From an uncultured Tenacibaculum sp. (GTDB lineage: Bacteria > Bacteroidota > Bacteroidia > Flavobacteriales > Flavobacteriaceae): a stretch of 64,000 bases of DNA. The translations under genes were made by a program, and so were the position numbers. Below, piece by piece: positions 52,724 to 61,578 of the stretch. Position 1 is the stretch's first letter; every line of letters begins with the position of its first letter. The notes beneath the pieces are model-generated. The model was given only the letters and a program-made list of their open reading frames with translations, was not told the DNA's origin and did no database searches. The stretch covers positions 1 to 64,000 of the forward strand of contig CANMIL010000011.1 in assembly GCA_947497895.1 (NCBI GenBank), written 5' to 3'.

Positions 52724-53590
52724 ATGAAAAGGTATATAGTTATAACATTCTTATTTCTTGGAAATTTAATGTTTTCTCAAACACTAGAACGTTCAGTAAT
52801 TGGTTCAAGCGGGAAAACGTTGAGTAATGCTAATGGAAGTCTAAATTTTACTGTTGGTGAATTGGTGACAGCAACTGGTTCAAACAATGGAGTAATTTTA
52901 GCTCAAGGATTTCATCAAGAAGAAATTAAATTGAAGATAAAACTTTCTCCAGTGGTATTTCTTCAAGGTCCTTTAGTTACTTCTGGAACAGCCATTATGG
53001 ATGACAGTTTAAGAAGTAGTGATTTAATTCCAACTACAAGTCCTTATGCTGATGCAATTACTTGTGAGTCTTCAGTATTCAACGTCTCAGGGAGTGATGC
53101 CATCGTTGATTGGGTTTGGGTAACACTACGTGATAAAAACGATTACAAAACAATACTTTCAAGTCAATCTGCATTATTGCAAGCAGATGGAGATATCGTT
53201 GATACGGATGGAACATCTGAATTAGTCATAGACTTACCTATTGATAGTTATTATATAGCAGTGAATCATAGAAATCATTTAGGAATAATGAGTGCGACTA
53301 CCTATGCTTTGAATACAACAGGAGTAACAATGGTAAATTTGAGTAATTCATTGTCTTCAATATATGGTACGGCAAATTCAGTAATTGACATGGGTAATGG
53401 AATTTATGCCATGATTTCTGGAGATTTTGATGAAAATGGACAAATTCAAAATACAGATGCTAATTCTGTTATCCAATTATTAGGTGTTTCGGGATATTAT
53501 AAGGCAGATGTTAATATGAACGGCCAAGTTCAAAATTCAGATGTTAACAACCTTGTAAAACCAAACATTGGTAAAGGAGAACAGTTTTAA
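52724..53590 (+). CDS. Secreted protein with dockerin-like C-terminal domain shared with the giant LRR protein
   Basis: The 288-residue product has a signal peptide (MKRYIVITFLFLGNLMFSQ), a short beta segment (LERSVIGSSGKTLSNANGSL, FTVGELVTA, typical of T9SS-linked secreted proteins), and from about residue 68 a domain of 215 residues closely matching the end of the giant protein: SPYADA, DAIVDWVWVTLRD, GDIVDTDG, NHRNHLGIMSA, MGNGIYAMISGDFDENGQIQ (given in parts), NMNGQVQNSDVN, and KPNIGKGEQF. The two repeats with D-x-N-G resemble dockerin or EF-hand calcium sites. Probably a partner or a surface complex component of the giant protein. Same operon as 50839. Confidence 0.75.
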   Translation: MKRYIVITFLFLGNLMFSQTLERSVIGSSGKTLSNANGSLNFTVGELVTATGSNNGVILAQGFHQEEIKLKIKLSPVVFLQGPLVTSGTAIMDDSLRSSDLIPTTSPYADAITCESSVFNVSGSDAIVDWVWVTLRDKNDYKTILSSQSALLQADGDIVDTDGTSELVIDLPIDSYYIAVNHRNHLGIMSATTYALNTTGVTMVNLSNSLSSIYGTANSVIDMGNGIYAMISGDFDENGQIQNTDANSVIQLLGVSGYYKADVNMNGQVQNSDVNNLVKPNIGKGEQF

Positions 53591-53666
53591 AAGAAATTAA
53601 TTCAGAGAATAACAACAATAAGGTTTTATAAAGATTACACAAAAATATAGTTTTAAGGAAACAGGT

Positions 53667-53831
53667 ATGAAATTATTAAAGCGTAGAAAATTTAAAGTTA
53701 GAAAGGAAACTAGAAAGTTTGCCTATTTACCAATTATCTATCATGGAGATTTTTTCTGGTTATCAAGTGTTAGAATTGAAAAATCATATAACGGAATGTC
53801 TATGAAAATAATCAACATTCAAAAAGCTTAA
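53667..53831 (+). CDS. Small basic protein, 54 residues
   Basis: A short gene between two secreted-protein genes on the same strand, 17 bases before the next start. The product MKLLKRRKFKVRKETRKFAY continues LPIIYHGDFFWLSSVRIEKSY and ends in KIINIQKA. It is strongly basic at the N-terminus and has no signal peptide, so it stays in the cytoplasm and may bind RNA or DNA. No family is recognised. Its tight spacing to the T9SS gene supports a real coding sequence. Confidence 0.55.
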   Translation: MKLLKRRKFKVRKETRKFAYLPIIYHGDFFWLSSVRIEKSYNGMSMKIINIQKA

Positions 53832-53848
53832 TTTAAAACCCCATTTAA

Positions 53849-56077
53849 ATGATGAAAAATTTACTTTACATTTTTATAGCTCTGTTTAGTACACAGCTAT
53901 TTTCACAAAACATTAGTTTTTCTTTTGTAAATGCAAGAAATACGTCAGATGGAACTAATGATTTTTATGAGGCAGATATTTATATTGCTTCGGACAGCGA
54001 TGTTATCATTGGATCAGGTCAAATTTATTTAAATTATAATACCGAGGCATTCGGAGAAAATGTTCATACTAGTGGTAACTTTGAAATGTTACAACCAAGT
54101 GGTTCTATTTTAGCAACTAACTTTTTTGGTGGAACTGTAAATGCATACAATTCATTTGTAGTAAATGATAATTCAACTTCAAGAGTTTCTACTTCTTTTC
54201 AGCAATTAGCAAGTAGTGGAACAATAGGAATGCCAGTTGTAAATAGCACAGCACTTCATTTGTTTAGTATTAAAATTAAATATGTTGATGTAAACAAAGA
54301 ACCTAATATTACTTTTGAAACAGGAGGTGTATTTTTAGATCAGTTTTATACGGCTTGTGGGCCAACAATAGCGGTTGCTTTTGGAACAGCAGATTGTACG
54401 AATGAACCAGGAACACAAATAACAGGTGACACGTATGACTCTTCTGGGGCATCATTACCTACGGGAGTAAATTGGACAGGTAATTCGAGTGCTTTTTGGG
54501 CAGTAGCATCAAACTGGGGTGATAGCGTTGTTCCAGATGCTACAAAAAACGTAACCATTCCCAATGTAGCGAATGATCCTATTTTAAATAGCGGTAGTTA
54601 TGAAGTAAATGATTTAATTCTAAATGCAGATGCTAACTTAACTATTGATACTAATGGGAATTTAAAAGTAAAAGGAAATTTAACCAATAATGGTTTAATT
54701 TCTTTAGAAGCTGATGAAAGCAACGGAGGTGTTTTTATTTCTGAAGGAGCAACTTCTGGACAAGTTACCTTTCAAAAAGACGGTTTGTTAGCGAATCAAT
54801 GGACCATTATTTCTGTACCAGTTAATGGACAAAGTATAAAAGAATTTGCTGAAAATTCAGCGAATGATATTCGTGTAAATACATCAGTTTCTCCAAATAG
54901 ATATGCAATAGCATACTATGATGACAGTAATGCTAGTGGAGCCAAATGGGTGTATTATACTGAGAACGATTTAAGTACCAATACACTTACTTTTGAACCA
55001 GGAAAGGGATATGCCATCTCCAGAGCAACAGATGGTAGCGTTACATTTACAGGGACAATTGATAATGCTGACGTAACTCAAAGCGTTAATGAAAGTGAGT
55101 GGAATGCTATAGGTAATCCATACACAGCGTATGTTCCTCTAAACGATATCTCCGGAGAAAATTTTATCGCTAAAAACTCGGCTAAATTCGATCCTTCTTT
55201 TGTTGCTGCATATACTTGGGATAGAACACAAAATAAGTACGTAGCAAATACATTACTCGACTCAGAAGTAAAATTAGTCCCAGGTCAAGGATTTTTCGTG
55301 AGAACAACAAGTGGTGTTACCGATGTTATATTCAATGAAAATCAAAGAGGAGAAGCTGTTTCTGGAGGTGCATCAGGTAGAAGTAGAAATAGTAATAATG
55401 AAGTGAAAATTGAGCTTAATGCCTTAGCTAACGGAACAAATGTAACCACAAAAATTTTATATAATGAAACGGCGACTACAGGATTGGACGCAGGTTATGA
55501 TATTGGAAATTTTGACGGTGCATCTTTCGACATTTTTTCAAAGTTAGTTGAAGGTGAATCGGAACATAATTTTACAATTCAATCGTTACCAATAAATAAT
55601 TTTGAAGAAATAGTTGTTCCAATAGGTTTAGTAGTTGAAAATGGAACTGAAGTAGTGTTCTCAATGAACTCGACGCAAGTACCATCAGAAACTGCCATTT
55701 ATCTTGAAGATAAAGTAAAGAATACCTTAACTGATTTAACAAACTCATCTTATACGGTAACTATTGAAGAAACAGGGAGTGAAGAAGGAAGGTTTTATTT
55801 ACACACTTCATCAGAAGTATTAAGTACAGATGATGCGTATTTAATCGATGAAAATATTAGCATTTTAAATTCTGGTAAAAAGGAAATAACAGTGAAAGGA
55901 AATACTTCTGACGCTGAAATAAAGATATTTTCATTAATAGGAAAGGAAGTTTTGAGTACTGAAATAGAAGGAAATACCACAACAAATATTCAGTTAAATT
56001 ATTTATCAACGGGTGTTTACATTGTAAATGTTACATCTGATACATTTAATATTAGCAGAAAAATAATTTTAGAATAA
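53849..56077 (+). CDS. T9SS substrate with C-terminal sorting domain
   Basis: The 742-residue product has a signal peptide (MMKNLLYIFIALFSTQLFSQ) and about 140 residues (NISFSFVNARNT...) similar to cohesin-like or hemagglutinin-associated domains, then a beta-rich region typical of surface proteins (GNWTGNSSAFWAVASNWGDS-like, seen as SSAFWAVASNWGDSVVPDAT) and a GW-type repeat section. The last 80 residues (ISILNSGKKEITVKG, AEIKIFSLIGKEVL, LNYLSTGVYIVNVTS, ISRKIILE) form a type A T9SS C-terminal sorting domain. It is exported and anchored by the type IX system. Operon with 50839-53831. Confidence 0.85.
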   Translation: MMKNLLYIFIALFSTQLFSQNISFSFVNARNTSDGTNDFYEADIYIASDSDVIIGSGQIYLNYNTEAFGENVHTSGNFEMLQPSGSILATNFFGGTVNAYNSFVVNDNSTSRVSTSFQQLASSGTIGMPVVNSTALHLFSIKIKYVDVNKEPNITFETGGVFLDQFYTACGPTIAVAFGTADCTNEPGTQITGDTYDSSGASLPTGVNWTGNSSAFWAVASNWGDSVVPDATKNVTIPNVANDPILNSGSYEVNDLILNADANLTIDTNGNLKVKGNLTNNGLISLEADESNGGVFISEGATSGQVTFQKDGLLANQWTIISVPVNGQSIKEFAENSANDIRVNTSVSPNRYAIAYYDDSNASGAKWVYYTENDLSTNTLTFEPGKGYAISRATDGSVTFTGTIDNADVTQSVNESEWNAIGNPYTAYVPLNDISGENFIAKNSAKFDPSFVAAYTWDRTQNKYVANTLLDSEVKLVPGQGFFVRTTSGVTDVIFNENQRGEAVSGGASGRSRNSNNEVKIELNALANGTNVTTKILYNETATTGLDAGYDIGNFDGASFDIFSKLVEGESEHNFTIQSLPINNFEEIVVPIGLVVENGTEVVFSMNSTQVPSETAIYLEDKVKNTLTDLTNSSYTVTIEETGSEEGRFYLHTSSEVLSTDDAYLIDENISILNSGKKEITVKGNTSDAEIKIFSLIGKEVLSTEIEGNTTTNIQLNYLSTGVYIVNVTSDTFNISRKIILE

Positions 56078-56091
56078 AAAGCATTGAAATC

Positions 56092-56250
56092 ATGGATAAT
56101 AAAGAGAATAAAATATCGAGAAAAGAGGCTTTAAAGAAAATTGGTGATTACGGAAAATATACAGCATTAACGGCAATAGGAACGTATTTAATGTTGAATC
56201 CAAAAAAGGCACAAGCAACATCACCTGAAGCTCCTGGAGAGGGGTTTTAA
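56092..56250 (+). CDS. Small peptide with twin-arginine-like start and Gly-rich end
   Basis: A gene of 52 codons, 14 bases after the T9SS substrate stop. MDNKENKISRKEALKKIGDY is followed by a hydrophobic part (YTALTAIGTYLMLN) and PKKAQATSPEAPGEGF. The SRKEALKK part, then a weak hydrophobic helix and an AQA cleavage-like site, resembles a Tat-type or similar signal, leaving a mature peptide of about 10 residues. I know such SPPxPGxGF-ending peptides from flavobacterial genomes but no function. It may be a surface tag or a sensing ligand. The terminator follows 31 bases later. Confidence 0.55.
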   Translation: MDNKENKISRKEALKKIGDYGKYTALTAIGTYLMLNPKKAQATSPEAPGEGF

Positions 56251-56280
56251 AATTTAACGCAAGGGAATTATTTAAGGGCG

Positions 56281-56310
56281 AAGGTCAGTTCATTTATATG
56301 GGCTGGCCTT
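56281..56310 (+). terminator. Terminator of the secreted-protein operon
   Basis: An 8-bp stem (AAGGTCAG with CTGGCCTT, one G-T pair) and T-run CTTTTTATAT. It ends the cluster that begins at 50707. Confidence 0.7.
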
Positions 56311-56369
56311 CTTTTTATATATTTTAATAATAGTAAATATGTTGTTTCTAGGGGAGGATGGTTTATTTT

Positions 56370-56400
56370 CCAATACAGAAAGTATGAACCTTAGTAAAAT
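56370..56400. repeat. Direct repeat flanking the NACHT gene, left copy
   Basis: CCAATACAGAAAGTATGAAC followed by CTTAGTAAAAT matches the copy at 58537-58567 in 27 of 31 bases, with weaker similarity (AGGATG then T-rich) before it in both. Confidence 0.65.
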
Positions 56401-56725
56401 AGGAGCTTCCAATTTTTCAGGTTGACAATCTGTTTTATGATCAATTACGGACATTCAAATTAATATTTATAATTTATCAGAAAGATAAATTATATGATTT
56501 GTGATTAAAAATTTCGTATAGATTAAGCTTTAGAATCATTTTTGATTAAAACTATAATTGCAAGAAGAATATCTTGAGTTTTTTGTTAAAAATCTTTATT
56601 TCAGTTGTTTAGCTTGGTTTTAAGTTCTATATTTACACCGAGTAATATGATTTACTCATAGTTTCCTCTCTTTATTTTAATAGATTCACTTTTGGCTAGT
56701 CGAGATTTATCTAAAATTATAGAAA

Positions 56726-58438
56726 ATGGAAATAATCGACCCGCTTTTAATTGCAATTCAAGAATTCTTAAAAAGTAAAAACTTTGATGTTCCTGATTGG
56801 TTCGTTGAATTAGTTTTAGTATTAGTTGTTCCTTTAATCTTATTTATTTTAAACTACTTAAAGAAGCGAATAATATCGATTTATCGATATAGAAAAAACT
56901 CGAATGATCTTCACCCGTTTTATACAAATGCTGATATTACAAGAGCTAAGAAATATTATGTTCCGACAAAATTAAGAGATAAACCTCCTTCTAATTTTGA
57001 TGATTTATTAATGGCTAGAACAATAGATATTGATACACCGGCTATTAATTGGTTTTTGAACAGAGCCTTTGATGACAAAGATGATGCTAGATTTTATTTA
57101 ATACTTGCGGATTCAGGGATGGGAAAGACCACATTTTTAATTAACCTTTATCTTGAATATGCAGGTAAGTTATTTAGGAAATATGATATCAAGTTATACC
57201 CAATAGGTCATCCTCAAACTTTTATTGAGATTGAAAAACTGAAAGAAAAAGGACTGGAGAAAAACACAATATTATTGTTGGATGCTTTTGATGAAGACAA
57301 TAAAGCTTTGGTCAATTGGAAAGAACGATTTGATAGTATTATCGAGAGTGTTCAAAGCTTTAGAGAAGTTGTAATAACTTCTCGTACACAGTTTTTTCCG
57401 AGTGAGGTAGAGGAACCTTATCAAACAAAAATTCCACGAGCGGGAAGTGAAAAAGGATTTCATTTAATTAACAAAATGTATATTTCACCATTTTCTAAGT
57501 CGGATATTTCTTTATACTTAGATAAGAAGTTTGGTAAATACAATATTTTTAAAAAGGGTATAAAAGATAGAGCGAATAGAATAGTGAATCAATCACCAAG
57601 TCTTATGTTACGCCCTATGTTACTGGCTTATATAGATGACCTTTTAGAGTCGACAACGAATTATAAGTATGTTTTTCAAATCTATGAGGAGCTCGTTTTA
57701 AAATGGATATCAAGAGAAGCGAATAGAATTGAAAAAGAAAGGGCAGAGGAATTCAGAGAGAATTTATCTGATTTTTCATTAATTGTAGCGAAGAAAATTT
57801 ATCAAAACTGGATTGAGGGCAAAAAAGGTTTAATTCTTACTTCTGATGAAATAGAAGAAATTGCGAAGCGGCATAATATAAAACTGAACTCTTTAGAAAT
57901 GAAGAGTAAATCTTTATTGAATCGAAATGTTATAGGGGAGTATAAATTTTCACATAAATCGATTCTTGAATTTTTATTAGCAAAAGAATGTATGATTAAT
58001 GATGAGTTTGGTAGTAGTTTTAATTTTATTGGATTTGATCAAGCTCAAAAGTTTGTCGCTGAATTGAGTAAAGTTGAATATGTCTTGAGATTCTTCAAGA
58101 AAAGTAAGATTAAAGTTTTTACAAATTATTATGATTTACCACTGGGCAACTCCGATAGAAAAGTGAAGAAATTTATGAAATCTATTATGGTTAATAGAAT
58201 ACAACTTAAAGAACTTCTTTTGGAATTGGATGATAACAGGTTTATTGAAGGAATTAATGAATTATTTATACAAAATATCATCATATTAGAAGATTCTCAA
58301 TACTATAAAATTGAGAATCTAGATAAGGTTAAATCGTTAAAAAGGGTAACAATCTATACTTCTTTTAAAGGCGTAAAAGATGGGAGAGTTCAGGATATAA
58401 GAAAATATTTACCACATTGTTATATTCCTAGATGGTAA
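56726..58438 (+). CDS. Membrane-anchored NACHT/STAND-type NTPase
   Basis: The 570-residue protein has one transmembrane helix near the N-terminus (28-47, LVLVLVVPLILFILNYL), a linker and a NACHT-like P-loop domain: Walker A ADSGMGKTTFL (128-138; Lys134), Walker B ILLLDAFDED (182-191), sensor VVITSRTQFFP (Arg220), and a winged-helix with FSHKSILEFLLAKE (about 405-420), a NACHT-family hallmark. A short C-terminal region (440-570) of degenerate helical and beta repeats could be the sensor. Bacterial NACHT proteins mostly act in phage defence; here the membrane helix would be the effector. It lies in a defence-like island and is flanked by a direct repeat. Function is inferred. Confidence 0.82.
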   Translation: MEIIDPLLIAIQEFLKSKNFDVPDWFVELVLVLVVPLILFILNYLKKRIISIYRYRKNSNDLHPFYTNADITRAKKYYVPTKLRDKPPSNFDDLLMARTIDIDTPAINWFLNRAFDDKDDARFYLILADSGMGKTTFLINLYLEYAGKLFRKYDIKLYPIGHPQTFIEIEKLKEKGLEKNTILLLDAFDEDNKALVNWKERFDSIIESVQSFREVVITSRTQFFPSEVEEPYQTKIPRAGSEKGFHLINKMYISPFSKSDISLYLDKKFGKYNIFKKGIKDRANRIVNQSPSLMLRPMLLAYIDDLLESTTNYKYVFQIYEELVLKWISREANRIEKERAEEFRENLSDFSLIVAKKIYQNWIEGKKGLILTSDEIEEIAKRHNIKLNSLEMKSKSLLNRNVIGEYKFSHKSILEFLLAKECMINDEFGSSFNFIGFDQAQKFVAELSKVEYVLRFFKKSKIKVFTNYYDLPLGNSDRKVKKFMKSIMVNRIQLKELLLELDDNRFIEGINELFIQNIIILEDSQYYKIENLDKVKSLKRVTIYTSFKGVKDGRVQDIRKYLPHCYIPRW

Positions 58439-58536
58439 TGACTAAAAAAAATGAATTTAATCGGAAGGATCTTTATTCTAAGCGGGGTATTTGCTGAATG
58501 TAAAGTTAAAAGGATGTTTTTTCATTTCCTTACTTC

Positions 58537-58567
58537 CCAATACAGAAAGTAAGAATTCTAGTAAAAT
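58537..58567. repeat. Direct repeat flanking the NACHT gene, right copy
   Basis: See the left copy; 27 of 31 bases are equal (CCAATACAGAAAGTA then AGAATTC and TAGTAAAAT). It lies 99 bases after the NACHT stop. Confidence 0.65.
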
Positions 58568-58696
58568 CAATAGTTACATCCTCGTGAGGTGGAGTATTGG
58601 TGGAAGATTTTGTTTTCTTTTTGTTAATTATTTTTTTTTAAAATAAATAAAAATATATTTGACTAATAATGTCAAGAATATTTAAAGCAAGACAAA

Positions 58697-58990
58697 ATGA
58701 CTTTAGCTGAATTACTAAAATATCAAAGGGAGAAAGAAGATTTATTAATGAGGGAGATGGCTTATAAAGTAGATGTAGATACTGCTATTATTAGTAAAAT
58801 AGAAAATGGATATAGAGTACCTACTAAAGAACAATTGAAAAAATATGCTACTGCTTTACATATAGATTATGACAAACTTCTTACCCTTTGGATTAGTGAA
58901 AAGCTATATCAAGAAGTAAAGGAAGAACCTAAAGCATTAGATGCTTTGAAAATAGTAGTAAAAAGAATTAAAAGAGGAAAAGAAGAATAA
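58697..58990 (+). CDS. XRE-family HTH regulator of the helicase-nuclease operon
   Basis: The 97-residue protein is a single XRE/Cro-type HTH (residues 4-60: LLKYQREKEDLLMREMAYKV, then VDTAIISKIENGYRVPTKEQ) with a short helical C-terminus (KALDALKIVVKRIKRGKEE). Its stop overlaps the helicase ATG by one base (TAATG), so the operon starts with it and it probably represses the system it heads, as in restriction-modification C-proteins and many defence operons. The N-terminal 'LAELLKYQREKEDLLMREMA' shape matches that group. Confidence 0.85.
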   Translation: MTLAELLKYQREKEDLLMREMAYKVDVDTAIISKIENGYRVPTKEQLKKYATALHIDYDKLLTLWISEKLYQEVKEEPKALDALKIVVKRIKRGKEE

Positions 58991-61578
58991 TGAGTAGTAA
59001 TTTTAGTATTGAGACCTTATGGCAAGAAGTTGGGTTTAAACCAAACAATTCACAAGAAAAAGCCATAAAGCATATTGATGGTGCATTATACCTTACTGCT
59101 GGTCCAGGTTCAGGAAAAACAAGAGTACTTTTATGGAGAACACTGAACCTTATTGTTTTTCATAATATTAAACCAGATGAAATACTCTTAACAACATTTA
59201 CGGAAAAGGCTGCTCACCAATTAAAGGAAGGGTTACAATCTCTATTAGGACTTGCAAGTAATCATACTGGAAAACAATATGATTTAGCAAGTATGTATAT
59301 TGGAACTGTTCATTCTGCTTGTAATAGATTAATTGGGGATAGAAGGTTTTATAAGAACAGAGGAAGAAGTAAAGCAGTAAAAACTATTGACCAATTAGAA
59401 CAGTATTTTTACATTAAAAGAAATTCTATTTGGAATCGTCTTTTACAAGTTGCAGGATTAGAAACCATTGATGTTAATGCTTTTTTTCAAAAAAAGACTC
59501 CAAGTTTTCCTAATAAGCATAAAGCTCTAACACAATGTATTTCTCTTTTTAATAGATTTTCTGAAGAAAGATTAAATATTCCAGAAGCATTAGATAAAAC
59601 AAACAAAAAAGATGGGTTGTATGCTATTTTAAAGATGTATGAAGAATATAGAAATATTCTAATTGAAGATGAAATGTATGATAGATGTGATTTATCTTTA
59701 ATTCAAAATAAAGCTTTAGAGGTAATTGAAGAGTATGAAAATGCTAAGAAAATCTTCAAGTACATAATTGTTGATGAATATCAAGACACTAATAGTATAC
59801 AAGAACAACTATATTTTGCATTAGCAGGAAATAAGAATATTTGTGTAGTTGGTGATGATGACCAAGCACTTTATAGGTTTAGAGGTAGTACTGTTGAAAA
59901 TTTTGTTGAGTTTCCTGCTAGAGTTTCTCAGTTTTTAGAAGTAGATACCACTAAAATAGCTTTATCAATAAACTACAGGTCAAGAAAAAACATAGTAGAT
60001 TTTTATACAAATTTTATAGAACAAGAAGATTGGACTAAAAATGGAGATATTGATAACCAATATAGAGTACATGATAAAGGTATTACTGCATTTTCACAAG
60101 ATTCTAACGCTTCTGTTATTTCTGTTGAGGATAATTGGATAGACCAAACTGCTCGATTCTGTAAAGAATTAATAGATAATAATATTGTAAATGATGCAAA
60201 CCAAATAGCTTTTTTATTCCCATCATTAACCAGTACTGATGCATTAAGGACAATAGGAGCTTTAAGAGAAAGTGGATTAAATGTTTATGCTCCAAGAGCA
60301 GGAAGGTTTATTGAAGGAAAAGAATCTACAGAATTATTTGGTGTTTTTGCGAATATTTTTGGAACTCCAGATGTGTCTGAATTTTCTGGTTTTGAATTTA
60401 ATAAGTTTAAATCATGGCTTAAAAAAGCTGAAAAAACAGGAAAAGATATTATAGAGAATGATACTGATTTAAAACGTTTTGTAAATAATAAAAGGATTGA
60501 ATTAGAAAAAATAGCTAAAGATTATGAAGCTCTATTGAGAGTAACTGAAAAAAATAATTGGGAGTTAGACCAAGAATTTGATTTAAACTTGATGAGAAGA
60601 AAATTATCAGAAGCTAATAACCTTTCTGAAAATGCTAAAAAGGCAATTTTAAGTCCTTATTTAGCAAGGATTGTTAATGAGAAATTGAATGATGATAGCC
60701 AAAAACCTTTTAAGTTATCTCAAATAATCAATAGAGCCACTTCTTTAGACTGGAGTATTTTGGATTTGTTTTATCAGCTTTCAGGTTTTACACATTTTAA
60801 ACATTACTTTGATTTAGCAGAAAATGAAAATAATGAAGCCCCAATTTGCAATCTATCTAAAATTACAGAATACCTTACTAGGTTTATGGAATTGTATTCT
60901 TCTATCCTCTCTGCAAGTTTTTTAAGTGAAGAAGGATTTATTAGACTTTTCTTTTCTTCTTATCTATACACTTTACATAGAATGGGAGAAAGTGATTTTG
61001 AAAATGAAGATGACCCTTTCCCAAAAGGAAATATTCAAGTACTTACTATACATCAATCTAAGGGATTAGAATTTCCTGTAGTTTTTATGTATCCTAAAAG
61101 AAGAGAATTTGTAGATGCAGATCAAAAAGAGATAATTATTAGAAATTTAAAAGAAGTAGATGGTGAACCTTTAGAAAAAATAGGGAGATTTGATTTAATG
61201 AGGATTCTTTATGTAGGATTATCAAGAGCAGAAAAACTATTGATTTTACCAAAATTAAAACCTGTAAAATCTAAGAAAGGGCAATGTACTATTTCATACA
61301 TTAATAATACTTTATCTTCTACAGGTACTTTAGATATGCAAAATTTCAATACCAGTACTCTACAAATTAGTGGTGTTAAAGATTTTGCATTAAGTAAACC
61401 TTATTCTTATACAGCTGATTATTTAGCATATGATAGATGTCCAAGACAATACATGATTTACAGAAAATACGGTTTTATTCCTTCTCGAAGTCAAACTATG
61501 TTTTTTGGTTCATTAGTACATAATACTATTGAGGATTTACATGAATTATTAATTTCTAAGAGAGAGCAAAAAGGATGA
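58990..61578 (+). CDS. UvrD/PcrA-like SF1 helicase carrying the first part of a nuclease domain
   Basis: The 862-residue protein has all SF1A helicase motifs: Q motif (NNSQEKAI), Walker A AGPGSGKT (37-44), motif II VDEYQD (261-266), motif III VVGDDDQALYRFRGS, motif IV NYRS, motif V TIHQSKGLEFPVVF and motif VI LYVGLSRAEK. Residues 805-862 are the beginning of an AddB/RecB-type PD-(D/E)XK domain: YLAYDRCPRQY (first Fe-S Cys) and FGSLVHNTIED (motif His). The rest of the nuclease lies in the next frame, which overlaps by 4 bases (ATGA). It unwinds DNA 3'-5' with ATP. The split is discussed as a finding. XRE gene before, DUF262 gene after. Confidence 0.9.
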   Translation: MSSNFSIETLWQEVGFKPNNSQEKAIKHIDGALYLTAGPGSGKTRVLLWRTLNLIVFHNIKPDEILLTTFTEKAAHQLKEGLQSLLGLASNHTGKQYDLASMYIGTVHSACNRLIGDRRFYKNRGRSKAVKTIDQLEQYFYIKRNSIWNRLLQVAGLETIDVNAFFQKKTPSFPNKHKALTQCISLFNRFSEERLNIPEALDKTNKKDGLYAILKMYEEYRNILIEDEMYDRCDLSLIQNKALEVIEEYENAKKIFKYIIVDEYQDTNSIQEQLYFALAGNKNICVVGDDDQALYRFRGSTVENFVEFPARVSQFLEVDTTKIALSINYRSRKNIVDFYTNFIEQEDWTKNGDIDNQYRVHDKGITAFSQDSNASVISVEDNWIDQTARFCKELIDNNIVNDANQIAFLFPSLTSTDALRTIGALRESGLNVYAPRAGRFIEGKESTELFGVFANIFGTPDVSEFSGFEFNKFKSWLKKAEKTGKDIIENDTDLKRFVNNKRIELEKIAKDYEALLRVTEKNNWELDQEFDLNLMRRKLSEANNLSENAKKAILSPYLARIVNEKLNDDSQKPFKLSQIINRATSLDWSILDLFYQLSGFTHFKHYFDLAENENNEAPICNLSKITEYLTRFMELYSSILSASFLSEEGFIRLFFSSYLYTLHRMGESDFENEDDPFPKGNIQVLTIHQSKGLEFPVVFMYPKRREFVDADQKEIIIRNLKEVDGEPLEKIGRFDLMRILYVGLSRAEKLLILPKLKPVKSKKGQCTISYINNTLSSTGTLDMQNFNTSTLQISGVKDFALSKPYSYTADYLAYDRCPRQYMIYRKYGFIPSRSQTMFFGSLVHNTIEDLHELLISKREQKG

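Larger units (their letters stand above)
56251..56725. other. Intergenic region before the NACHT gene
   Basis: It holds the operon terminator, the left copy of the 31-bp direct repeat and AT-rich sequence with no gene. No exact TAnnTTTG promoter is found for the NACHT gene. Confidence 0.5.
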
